Source: Streptomyces nojiriensis (GTDB taxonomy: Bacteria > Actinomycetota > Actinomycetes > Streptomycetales > Streptomycetaceae). From it: DNA of 64,000 nt. A model generated the notes under the pieces. That model searched no databases. It saw nothing but the letters and a program-made list of their open reading frames with translations, and was not told the DNA's origin. The position numbers and the translations under genes were made by a program. The number at the start of each line of letters is the position of its first letter. Within the stretch, counting starts at the first letter, position 1. The stretch spans positions 2,868,001-2,932,000 of the forward strand of contig NZ_CP071139.1 of NCBI RefSeq assembly GCF_017639205.1, given 5' to 3'. Shown here in pieces: positions 55,123-64,000 of the stretch.

Positions 55123-55641
55123 ATGGGCGTCTACAACGTGCACGAGCGCGTGATCGCGGCGAAGGAGAGCGAGGTCGGCGCACTGATCGACACGCTGGCC
55201 GGCGGGGAGGGCGACCGGCTGTGGCCCCGCCACCTGTGGGAGGAGATGGAGTTCGACCGCCCCCTCGGGGTCGGAGCGGCGGGCGGACACGGACCGGTGC
55301 GCTACACGGTGGCCGCCTACGTGCCGGGAACCTGGGTGCGGTTCACCTTCACCGGACCCCGGGGCTTCCACGGCTTCCACGAGTACACCGCGCTGCCCCT
55401 CGACGCCGAGCGCACCGTGCTGCGCCACACCCTCGCGATGAACCTCAGCGGCCTCAGCCGCATCACCTGGCCACTGGCCTTCCGCCAGGGGCACGACGCC
55501 TGCCTGGAGGACAGCCTGGACCGCGCCGAACTGGCCTGCACGGGCACGATCGCCCGCCCGGCCCGCTGGTCCCCGTACGTCCGCTTCCTCCGCGGCCTGG
55601 AACGCCTCGCGACCCGGCCCGCCGAGGCGCGGCCGGCCTAG
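55123..55641 (+). CDS. SRPBCC-fold protein (polyketide cyclase/START-like)
   Basis: 172 residues from ATG at 55123; GGGGAGG lies nine bases upstream. Starts VYNVHERVIAAKESEVGALI, as SRPBCC proteins do. Beta strands alternate (GPVRYTVAAYVPGTWVRFTF, FHEYTALPLDAERTVLRHTL) and a C-terminal helix is WPLAFRQGHDACLEDSLDRA. The fold makes a hydrophobic ligand pocket; no catalytic role is visible. It is divergent from a TetR regulator with a shared palindromic operator, so probably induced by a small hydrophobic compound. Its stop overlaps the end of the antiporter gene by four bases. Confidence 0.83.
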   Translation: MGVYNVHERVIAAKESEVGALIDTLAGGEGDRLWPRHLWEEMEFDRPLGVGAAGGHGPVRYTVAAYVPGTWVRFTFTGPRGFHGFHEYTALPLDAERTVLRHTLAMNLSGLSRITWPLAFRQGHDACLEDSLDRAELACTGTIARPARWSPYVRFLRGLERLATRPAEARPA

Positions 55642-57230
55642 GGGGTCCGCAGGCTGCGTACGTCGAGATGCCGCAGCACCCGGTCCACGATCTCCGGGTC
55701 GGAGCCGGGTTCGCTGCGGGCGGCCAGGACCTCGTGGCGGGCGGCGGACATCATCTCCCGCTGGATCCGCTGGACGTCGTGGAGCCGCTCCACGCGCTTC
55801 GCGTACGCCTCGCGCCGTTCCTCGTCCACCATGTCGGGGCTGATCCTGGCCCCCACGTCGTACGCGCGCCGGTACAGCTGCTCGACCAGGTCCTCCGGGA
55901 GCTCCTCCACCTCCTCGATCTCCTTCAGCCGCCGCTTCGCGGCCTTGGCCGCGCGGATCGCCAGCAGCCGCTCCGCGTCCCGCTCGGCGTCCGTGTCGGC
56001 CTCCACCCCCAGCCGCCGCACCAGCCACGGCAGGGTCAGCCCCTGGCACACCAGGGTCGTCATGATCACCGCGAAGGCGATGAAGATGATCTGGTCCCGC
56101 CCGGGGAAGGGCTCGCCCGCGTCCGTCCGCAGCGGAATGGCCAGCGCCAGGGCCACCGAGGCCACCCCGCGCATCCCGGCCCACCACATCACCACGCTCT
56201 CCCGCCAGCTCAGCGGGATCTCCTCGTCGTAGTCGCGCCGCTGGTGCCACCGCTGGGCGAGCCAGCCGGCCGGCAGCAGCCACACCAGCCGTACGCCGAC
56301 CACCACCGCGACCACGATCGCCGCCCACCCGGCCATCTCCCACACGCGGTCCTCGGCCGTGCCGAACACGCTGTGCAGCTCCAGCCCGATCAGGCCGAAG
56401 GCCACGCCGGTGACCAGCATGTCGACGACCTCCCAGAAGGTGTGCCCGGCGAGGCGCCCCAGCACGTCGTCGGCGTCGCTCGCGTACTCGGCCAGGAACA
56501 GGGCCGTCGTCAGCACGGCCAGCACCCCCGACCCCTGCAGTTCCTCGGCCACCACGTACGCGACGAACGGCACCAGCAGCGTCAGCCCGATCTGCAGGGT
56601 GGCGTCGCCGAGCCGCCCCATGAGCCGGTTGGCGATCCAGCCGAGCGCCAGCCCGACGGCCACGGCCACCACGGCGGAGAGCACGAACTCCCCGAGCGCC
56701 TGGGGCCAGGAGAAACTGCCGCTCACGACGGCGGCGACGGCCACGTGGTAGAGCACGATCGCCGTCACGTCGTTGAAGAGCCCCTCGCCCTCCAGGATCG
56801 ACACCATGCGGCGGGGCAGCCCGAGCGATCCGGCGACGGCGGTGGCGGCCACCGGGTCGGGCGGGGCGACGAGCGCGCCCAGGGCGAGGGCGGCGGCGAT
56901 CGGCAGCCCGGGCACGACGGCGTTGGCGACGGCGGCCACGGCAGCGGTGGTGACGAACACCAGGGCCACGGCCAGCAGCAGGATGGGCCGGACGTTGGCG
57001 GCGAACTGCCGCCAGGACGTGCGCTGCGCGGAGGCGTACAGCAGCGGCGGCAGGACCAGCGGCAGGATGAACTCGGGCGGGATCTCGACGTTCGGTACGG
57101 CCGGCACCAGTGCGAGGATCACCCCGCCGATGGTCATCAGGACGGGCGCGGGCAGTTTGAGCCGGTCCCCGAGCGGCACCGTGACCACGGCCCCGAGCAG
57201 GAGCACGAACAGCAGAGCAAGCTGATCCAC
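55638..57230 (-). CDS. CPA1-family Na+/H+ antiporter
   Basis: 530 residues from GTG at 57230. About twelve membrane segments from LALLFVLLLGAVVTVPLGDR onward. CPA1 hallmarks: LPPLLYASAQRTSWRQF, ALGALVAPPDPVAATAVAG, LEGEGLFNDVTAIVLYHVAV with the ND ion-binding pair, and WAGMRGVASVALALAIPL with conserved Arg. The C-terminal ~130 residues are cytoplasmic and charged (RLLAIRAAKAAKRRLKEIEE, predicted helical). Exports Na+ or K+ for protons. Length and topology are normal. Confidence 0.93.
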   Translation of the reverse strand: MDQLALLFVLLLGAVVTVPLGDRLKLPAPVLMTIGGVILALVPAVPNVEIPPEFILPLVLPPLLYASAQRTSWRQFAANVRPILLLAVALVFVTTAAVAAVANAVVPGLPIAAALALGALVAPPDPVAATAVAGSLGLPRRMVSILEGEGLFNDVTAIVLYHVAVAAVVSGSFSWPQALGEFVLSAVVAVAVGLALGWIANRLMGRLGDATLQIGLTLLVPFVAYVVAEELQGSGVLAVLTTALFLAEYASDADDVLGRLAGHTFWEVVDMLVTGVAFGLIGLELHSVFGTAEDRVWEMAGWAAIVVAVVVGVRLVWLLPAGWLAQRWHQRRDYDEEIPLSWRESVVMWWAGMRGVASVALALAIPLRTDAGEPFPGRDQIIFIAFAVIMTTLVCQGLTLPWLVRRLGVEADTDAERDAERLLAIRAAKAAKRRLKEIEEVEELPEDLVEQLYRRAYDVGARISPDMVDEERREAYAKRVERLHDVQRIQREMMSAARHEVLAARSEPGSDPEIVDRVLRHLDVRSLRTP

Positions 57231-57286
57231 TCCCCCACCCTGCCAGTCCGCTGCGCTTGGCTGCTGCGGGTCGGGGGCCGTGTCGG

Positions 57287-57420
57287 GGCTCCGCCCCGAA
57301 CCCCTACGGCGCTCCGCGCCCGCGCCTCAAACGCCGGCGGGGCTGGAAGATTCAGCCGGGCAGCGGCCAAATCCAGCCTCGCCGGCGTTTGAGGCGCGGG
57401 GGTCCGGGGGCAGGGCCCCC
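57287..57420. repeat. Inverted pair of the CCTCAAACGCCGGCGGGG intergenic repeat
   Basis: 57321-57346 and 57373-57398 are reverse complements with one mismatch in 26 bases, separated by 26 bases, flanked by GGGGCTCCGCCCC (57287) and a GGGGGCAGGGCCCCC hairpin (57405-57420). It fills the 214-base gap 57231-57444 between the antiporter start and the GNAT stop. No gene is seen there. Confidence 0.8.
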
Positions 57421-57444
57421 GGCAACGGCGCCGCACCGTTCCGG

Positions 57445-57927
57445 CTACGGCAGGGGGCGTCGCATCGCGCGGTGGGGGATGCCCGCGTCCTGGAACTCCG
57501 GGCCGTAGGCCACGTAGCCGAGCCGCTCGTAGAAGCCCAGCGCATGCGTCTGCGCGCCCAGGTCGACCGCCGTCAGGCCCCGACGGGCCGCTTCCACCTC
57601 GATCGCGCGGACCAGCGCCACCCCCACGCCCAGTCCGCGCGCGGACTTGGTGACGGCCAGCCGGCCGAGCGAGCCGACGCCCTCCGCGCCGCCGGTCTTC
57701 GCCAGCGCCGCGTCCCCGTGCAGCAGCCGCCCCGTGCCCAGCGGCACCCCGTCCGCGGCCACGGCCAGCACGTGCACCGCGTCCGCGTCGTACGCGTCGT
57801 ACTCGATCGACTCCGGGACCGACTGCTCGACCACGAAGACCTCGGACCGCACCGCGAAGCAGGACTTCAGGTCCTCCTCCGAGACGGCGACCCGGACCTC
57901 GACCGCGCCCTCGACCGGCGAGGTCAC
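57445..57927 (-). CDS. GNAT-family N-acetyltransferase
   Basis: 160 residues from GTG at 57927, overlapping the rluD stop by four bases. Begins after about ten residues with [20 protein letters not shown], then [20 protein letters not shown], which resembles the ElaA/YitI type. The acetyl-CoA-binding motif A is [20 protein letters not shown], followed by [20 protein letters not shown]. Uses acetyl-CoA to modify an unknown amine. Last gene of lspA-rluD-GNAT. Confidence 0.9.
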   Translation of the reverse strand: MTSPVEGAVEVRVAVSEEDLKSCFAVRSEVFVVEQSVPESIEYDAYDADAVHVLAVAADGVPLGTGRLLHGDAALAKTGGAEGVGSLGRLAVTKSARGLGVGVALVRAIEVEAARRGLTAVDLGAQTHALGFYERLGYVAYGPEFQDAGIPHRAMRRPLP

Positions 57928-58865
57928 TCGCTCTCCGCCCGGATCACGTCCAGCGCGTGCTGCAGGTCCGCCGGGTAGGTGCTCTCGAACTCGACCCACT
58001 GCCCGTCCGACGGGTGCTCGAAGCCGAGGCGCACCGCGTGCAGCCACTGCCGGGTGAGGCCGAGCCGCTTGGCCACGGTCGGGTCGGCGCCGTAGGTCAG
58101 GTCGCCGACGCAGGGGTGCCGGTGCGCGGACATGTGCACGCGGATCTGGTGCGTGCGCCCGGTCTCCAGCTTGATGTCGAGCAGCGAGGCGGCACGGAAG
58201 GCCTCGATCAGGTCGTAGTGGGTGACGGACGCCTTGCCGTCCTGGATCACCGCCCACTTGTAGTCCGCGCTGGGGTGGCGGCCGATCGGCGCGTCGATCG
58301 TGCCGCTCATCGGGTCCGGGTGGCCCTGCACCAGCGCGTGGTAGCGCTTGTCCACGATCCGCTCGCGGAACTGGTTCTTGAGCGAGGTGTAGGCGCGCTC
58401 CGACTTCGCGACGGCCATCAGGCCGGACGTGCCGACGTCGAGCCGGTGCACGATGCCCTGGCGCTCGGACGCGCCGGAGGTGGAGATGCGGTATCCGGCC
58501 GCGGCGAGGCCGCCGATGACGGTGGTGCCGGTCCAGCCGGGGCTCGGGTGGGCGGCGACGCCCACCGGCTTCATGATGACGACGACGTCGTCGTCGTCAT
58601 GGATGATCTCCATGCCGGGGACGGGCTCGGCCACGACCTCGACGGGCCGCGGCGGCGCGGGCATCTCGACCTCGAGCCAGGCGCCACCGTGCACACGCTC
58701 GGACTTCCCGACGACGCTGCCGTCGACCGTCACCTTTCCCGCAGCCGCGATTTCGGCCGCCTTCGTCCGGGAAAAACCGAACATACGGGCGATGGCGGCG
58801 TCGACGCGCTCGCCCTCGAGGCCATCGGGAACGGGCAGGGTGCGGATCTCGGGAATCGTACTCAC
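57924..58865 (-). CDS. rluD: RluA/RluD-family pseudouridine synthase
   Basis: 313 residues from GTG at 58865. N-terminal S4 RNA-binding domain ([37 protein letters not shown]), then the catalytic domain with [20 protein letters not shown], the catalytic-Asp motif [20 protein letters not shown], and [20 protein letters not shown] near the C-terminus. Isomerises uridines in 23S rRNA; RluD-type is the best fit (YlyB in Gram-positive naming), the exact positions are not deducible. It follows lspA by 41 bases, the usual actinobacterial order. Confidence 0.93.
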   Translation of the reverse strand: MSTIPEIRTLPVPDGLEGERVDAAIARMFGFSRTKAAEIAAAGKVTVDGSVVGKSERVHGGAWLEVEMPAPPRPVEVVAEPVPGMEIIHDDDDVVVIMKPVGVAAHPSPGWTGTTVIGGLAAAGYRISTSGASERQGIVHRLDVGTSGLMAVAKSERAYTSLKNQFRERIVDKRYHALVQGHPDPMSGTIDAPIGRHPSADYKWAVIQDGKASVTHYDLIEAFRAASLLDIKLETGRTHQIRVHMSAHRHPCVGDLTYGADPTVAKRLGLTRQWLHAVRLGFEHPSDGQWVEFESTYPADLQHALDVIRAESE

Positions 58866-58906
58866 CCGTCGAGTATGCAGGACGGGGCGGACGAGCCGTC
58901 CCGCGA

Positions 58907-59467
58907 TCAGTCCTTGTGGACGGTCCCGTCCGGGTCCAGACCCTTGAAGGACAGCAGGACGATCAGGATGCCGCCGCACACGATCGCCGAGTCCGCGAGG
59001 TTGAAGACGGCGAAATGGGCGGGCGCGATGAAGTCGACGACCGCGCCCCGGAACACACCCGGCGAACGGAAGATCCGGTCGGTCAGGTTGCCCAGCGCGC
59101 CGCCCAGCAGCAGGCCCAGGGCGATCGCCCACGGCAGGCTGTAGAGCTTGCGGGCCAGCCGCACGATCACCACGATCACCGAGGCCGCGATGCAGGTGAA
59201 GATGATCGTGAAGGCCTCGCCGAAGCCGAAGGCGGCGCCCGGGTTGCGGACCGCCTCGAACTTCAGCAGGTCACCGATGATCTCGATCGGCGGCTGGTGC
59301 TCCAGCTTCGCCACGACCAGCATCTTGCTGCCGAGGTCGAGCAGGTAGGCGAGCACCGCCACGACGAGCAGAGCCGTGATCCGACGGCGCCCCTTGGGCC
59401 CGGCGGACTCCGGCTGGGCGTCGTCCCCGACCTCCGGCGTACCGATGATGCGCTCCGCCTCTGCCAC
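58907..59467 (-). CDS. lspA: Lipoprotein signal peptidase II
   Basis: 186 residues from GTG at 59467, with GAGGGA upstream. A cytoplasmic N-terminal tail of about 38 residues precedes four membrane segments: [60 protein letters not shown] and [20 protein letters not shown]. Catalytic aspartates are in GNLTDRIFR and FNLADSAIV. Cleaves the signal peptide of diacylglyceryl-modified prolipoproteins, the step after Lgt (also in this window). Complete. Confidence 0.96.
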   Translation of the reverse strand: MAEAERIIGTPEVGDDAQPESAGPKGRRRITALLVVAVLAYLLDLGSKMLVVAKLEHQPPIEIIGDLLKFEAVRNPGAAFGFGEAFTIIFTCIAASVIVVIVRLARKLYSLPWAIALGLLLGGALGNLTDRIFRSPGVFRGAVVDFIAPAHFAVFNLADSAIVCGGILIVLLSFKGLDPDGTVHKD

Positions 59468-59572
59468 GTGAGTCCCTCGAACTAGCTCGAACCAGGCTCC
59501 TCCTGGACCCTGACGGAACACGAGGGTACGTCAGGGCCCCCGCGCGCCGCCTGCCCCACCTCCCCAACCGTG

Positions 59573-59741
59573 CTAGGCCGTCTCTTCCGGATCTTGCCGG
59601 GCCCGCGACGCCCGGCACCGCACCTGGCCGCGTTGTCGGAGCGCCCGAGTACGTCCAGTACACGGTGCGCTCCTCCGCCTTGCCATCCACGGCACCGGAC
59701 GCCGCGGGCTCGGCCGACAAGATCCGAAAGAGACGGCCTAG
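59573..59741. mobile_element. MITE-like element with terminal inverted repeats and CTAG duplication
   Basis: Terminal inverted repeats of 24 bases beginning GCCGTCTCTT (left 59577, right end 59737) match at 22 of 24 positions. Both ends are flanked by CTAG (59573-59576 and 59738-59741), the expected target duplication. The interior is only about 113 bases and has no open reading frame, so it is non-autonomous and would need a transposase in trans, perhaps of an IS5-like element (inference). The right-hand CTAG provides the TAG stop of the DksA/TraR gene. Confidence 0.78.
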
Positions 59742-60487
59742 TGCCGCCGTTCCTGCTTCTGCTTGCAGTCCACGCACAGCGTGGCCCGCGGGAAGGCCTG
59801 CATCCTGGCCTTGCCGATGGGCTGCCCGCAGTTCTCGCAGAGCCCGTACGTGCCCGCCTCCAGCCGTTCCAGGGCCCGCTCGGTCTGCTCCAGCATCGAG
59901 GTGGCGTTCGCCGCGAGCGCCAGCTCGGACTCGCGGGTGATGTTCTTGGTGCCGGTGTCGGCCTGGTCGTCGCCGGCGCCGTCCCCGGAGTCCCGCATCA
60001 GGCCGGAGATCGCCGCCTCCGAGGCGTCGAGCTCGGCCCGTAGCCGCAGCACCTCCGACAGGAGCTCCGCACGGGCGTCCTCGACCTCCTTGGGGGTCCA
60101 GGGGTCCTCTCCGGGCCGTACGGCGAGCTCGCCGGGGGCCAGGGCCGCCGTGGCCCGTGCCTTGGGGAGCCCGCTGGTGGCGGCCGCGGCCGCCTTCCTC
60201 GCCGTACCCGTGCTCTTCTTGGCAACCACTTTCCGGACTCCCGTCTTCTTCGCGGCAGGTGCCGCCCCCTCGGCCGCGGCCTTCTTGGCCGTGGCCGTCC
60301 GCTTCTCGACGGCGGTCGTCTTCTTGACGGCGGTCGCCTTCCCGTCCGGAGCGAGCGCGCCGGCAGCGGTCTTTCGGGCAGCGGTCGCCTTCCTGGCGGG
60401 AGCCGCGTCCTCGGAGACCGCCGCCTTCCCGGCGGCCTTCCCGACAGCCTTCTTGGCAGTACTCCCGGCGGTCTTCTTCGCCACCAT
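59738..60487 (-). CDS. DksA/TraR zinc-finger protein with Lys/Ala-rich N-terminus
   Basis: 249 residues from ATG at 60487, with GAAGGGG nine bases upstream. Residues 1 to about 140 are Lys/Ala-rich with repeated AKK and KKT units (STAKKAVGKAAGKAA, RKVVAKKSTGTARKAAA), like histone H1 tails. The DksA-like part follows: a coiled coil (ARAELLSEVLRLRAELDASE, ALAANATSMLEQTERALERL) and a C4 zinc finger CENCGQPIGKARMQ ending in CVDCKQKQ. Probably binds RNA polymerase or nucleic acid; the basic tail suggests DNA association. The stop codon coincides with the CTAG of the adjacent MITE-like element. Confidence 0.9.
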   Translation of the reverse strand: MVAKKTAGSTAKKAVGKAAGKAAVSEDAAPARKATAARKTAAGALAPDGKATAVKKTTAVEKRTATAKKAAAEGAAPAAKKTGVRKVVAKKSTGTARKAAAAATSGLPKARATAALAPGELAVRPGEDPWTPKEVEDARAELLSEVLRLRAELDASEAAISGLMRDSGDGAGDDQADTGTKNITRESELALAANATSMLEQTERALERLEAGTYGLCENCGQPIGKARMQAFPRATLCVDCKQKQERRH

Positions 60488-60773
60488 GGCCGCGGCCCCT
60501 TCACATACTGTGATCTCTGCTCGCGAATCGTGCCGGAACGATAAATCGACACCGGCCCCCCGGCAACGGGGCACGCATCCATCGAGGTCAACCTGCATCC
60601 GTTGTGCCCATCAGGAGCCCTGGTAATCCGCCACTCCCGCCCCACCCGAGTCGGAAGCGGCGGCGCGGGCCCATTCGGGTCACACCGGGGGCGCGCCGGG
60701 GTCGCGCGCGGGCCCTCCCCGCGGCCCCGCCACGCCGGGCCGGCGGCCCGCGCAGGGGCCCCCGTAAACCGGT

Positions 60774-60802
60774 CTGCCGTGCGGCCCCCCGGCCCGTACA
60801 CT
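60774..60802 (+). promoter_or_regulatory. Probable promoter of the ileS T-box leader
   Basis: CTGCCG at 60774-60779 and TACACT at 60797-60802 with 17 bases between, placing the transcript start just before the T-box stem I. The stretch 60488-60773 between the DksA/TraR start and this promoter holds no gene that I can see. Confidence 0.5.
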
Positions 60803-60805
60803 GGG

Positions 60806-61075
60806 CCCAGCGAAAGGCATGGACGGGGACGAGTAGCGTCGTACGCAGCCAGGAGCGACCCGGGGACGGTGAGAGCCCGGGGGCGAGCGCGATGTGAAGG
60901 ATCACCCCTGAGCCGCCGGAAGAAAGCCCGCACGGGATCCCCGTACGGCGAGTAGAACCGGCTTCGCACCCCAATGAGGGGGCCACCGGATCCGTCCGGC
61001 GGCCAAGGAGGGTGGTACCGCGGGAGCAGCAGTGCTCTCGTCCCTCCGGACGGAATTGACACCCCGCCGGAGGAA
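60806..61075 (+). promoter_or_regulatory. T-box riboswitch (translational type) controlling ileS
   Basis: The T-box core GAGGGTGGTACCGCGGG lies at 61008-61024 and supplies the UGGN bulge that pairs with the tRNA acceptor end. A likely Ile specifier AUC is at 60901-60903 in GAAGGATCACCCC, matching the compact stem I of actinobacterial ileS leaders as I recall them. CCTCCGG at 61043-61049 is the exact complement of CCGGAGG at 61067-61073, which contains the ribosome site. Uncharged tRNA-Ile binding would free that site, so control is translational rather than by termination. Confidence 0.9.
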
Positions 61076-61087
61076 GAGTTCAGCCTC

Positions 61088-64000
<2,913 letters not shown>

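Overview
This window looks like chromosomal core sequence from a Streptomyces or a close relative. Evidence: very high GC, strong third-position GC bias, many GTG starts, long runs of genes joined by 4-base ATGA/GTGA overlaps, and actinobacterial hallmark genes (priA, trpM, a short-stem ileS T-box, TIGR02234/HGxxPAAW proteins between trp genes). All coordinates were read by eye and all family assignments come from motifs and memory of the families; nothing was searched.

Layout. 1-2.1 kb: regulators (an XRE/DUF5753 gene running off the left edge, a probably truncated MerR gene, a MarR gene) with a metallo-beta-lactamase-fold gene divergent from marR across a near-perfect 24-base palindrome. 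2.2-9.2 kb: a small secreted protein, a 191-base duplicated intergenic repeat, then gltD-gltB (glutamate synthase) on the minus strand. 9.5-10.2 kb: a VIT1/CCC1 membrane protein. 10.45-19.33 kb: the least ordinary part, a tightly coupled seven-gene plus-strand operon with four ADP-ribosylglycohydrolase-like proteins, a ribokinase-like PfkB kinase, a CaiB-type CoA transferase and a CitE/HpcH-type lyase. It ends at a strong bidirectional hairpin facing lgt.

19.6-35.5 kb is an amino-acid block read almost wholly on the minus strand: hisD-hisC-hisB-small membrane protein-hisH-priA-ridA-hisF, then (past an oppositely oriented TIGR03085 gene and a repeat-rich gap) hisI-trpE-TIGR02234 membrane protein-HGxxPAAW protein-DUF2752-trpC-trpM-trpB-trpA, a terminator, a DsbA-like protein and lgt. 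PriA, expected to do both the HisA and TrpF reactions, links the two pathways. No separate trpF, hisA or hisG is present here.

35.6-43.1 kb: a solenoid-like membrane protein, a LON-domain protein, a YbaK-type deacylase, a DUF2567-like protein, an ABC exporter pair, a NYN-domain protein and a 54-residue charged protein. 43.1-46.7 kb: dnaE. 46.8-57.2 kb: DUF2252 protein, membrane protein, DsbA-like protein, PhoD-type phosphatase, secreted M43 metalloprotease, dienelactone hydrolase-like protein, MscS channel, a TetR/SRPBCC pair around a perfect palindrome, and a CPA1 Na+/H+ antiporter. 57.4-64 kb: a minus-strand operon lspA-rluD-GNAT, a ~165-base MITE-like element inserted at the stop codon of a DksA/TraR gene, and a translational T-box in front of ileS, which runs off the right edge and carries the swapped GxHH form of the HIGH signature.

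Repeats are concentrated at gene 3' ends: a recurrent motif built on CCTCAAACGCCGGCGGGG (five loci), a 56-base triple tandem next to hisF, the 191-base duplication after gltD, and short 12- and 13-base tandems at gene junctions. Several monocistronic genes show a -10-like hexamer 7-8 bases before the start codon, suggesting leaderless mRNAs.
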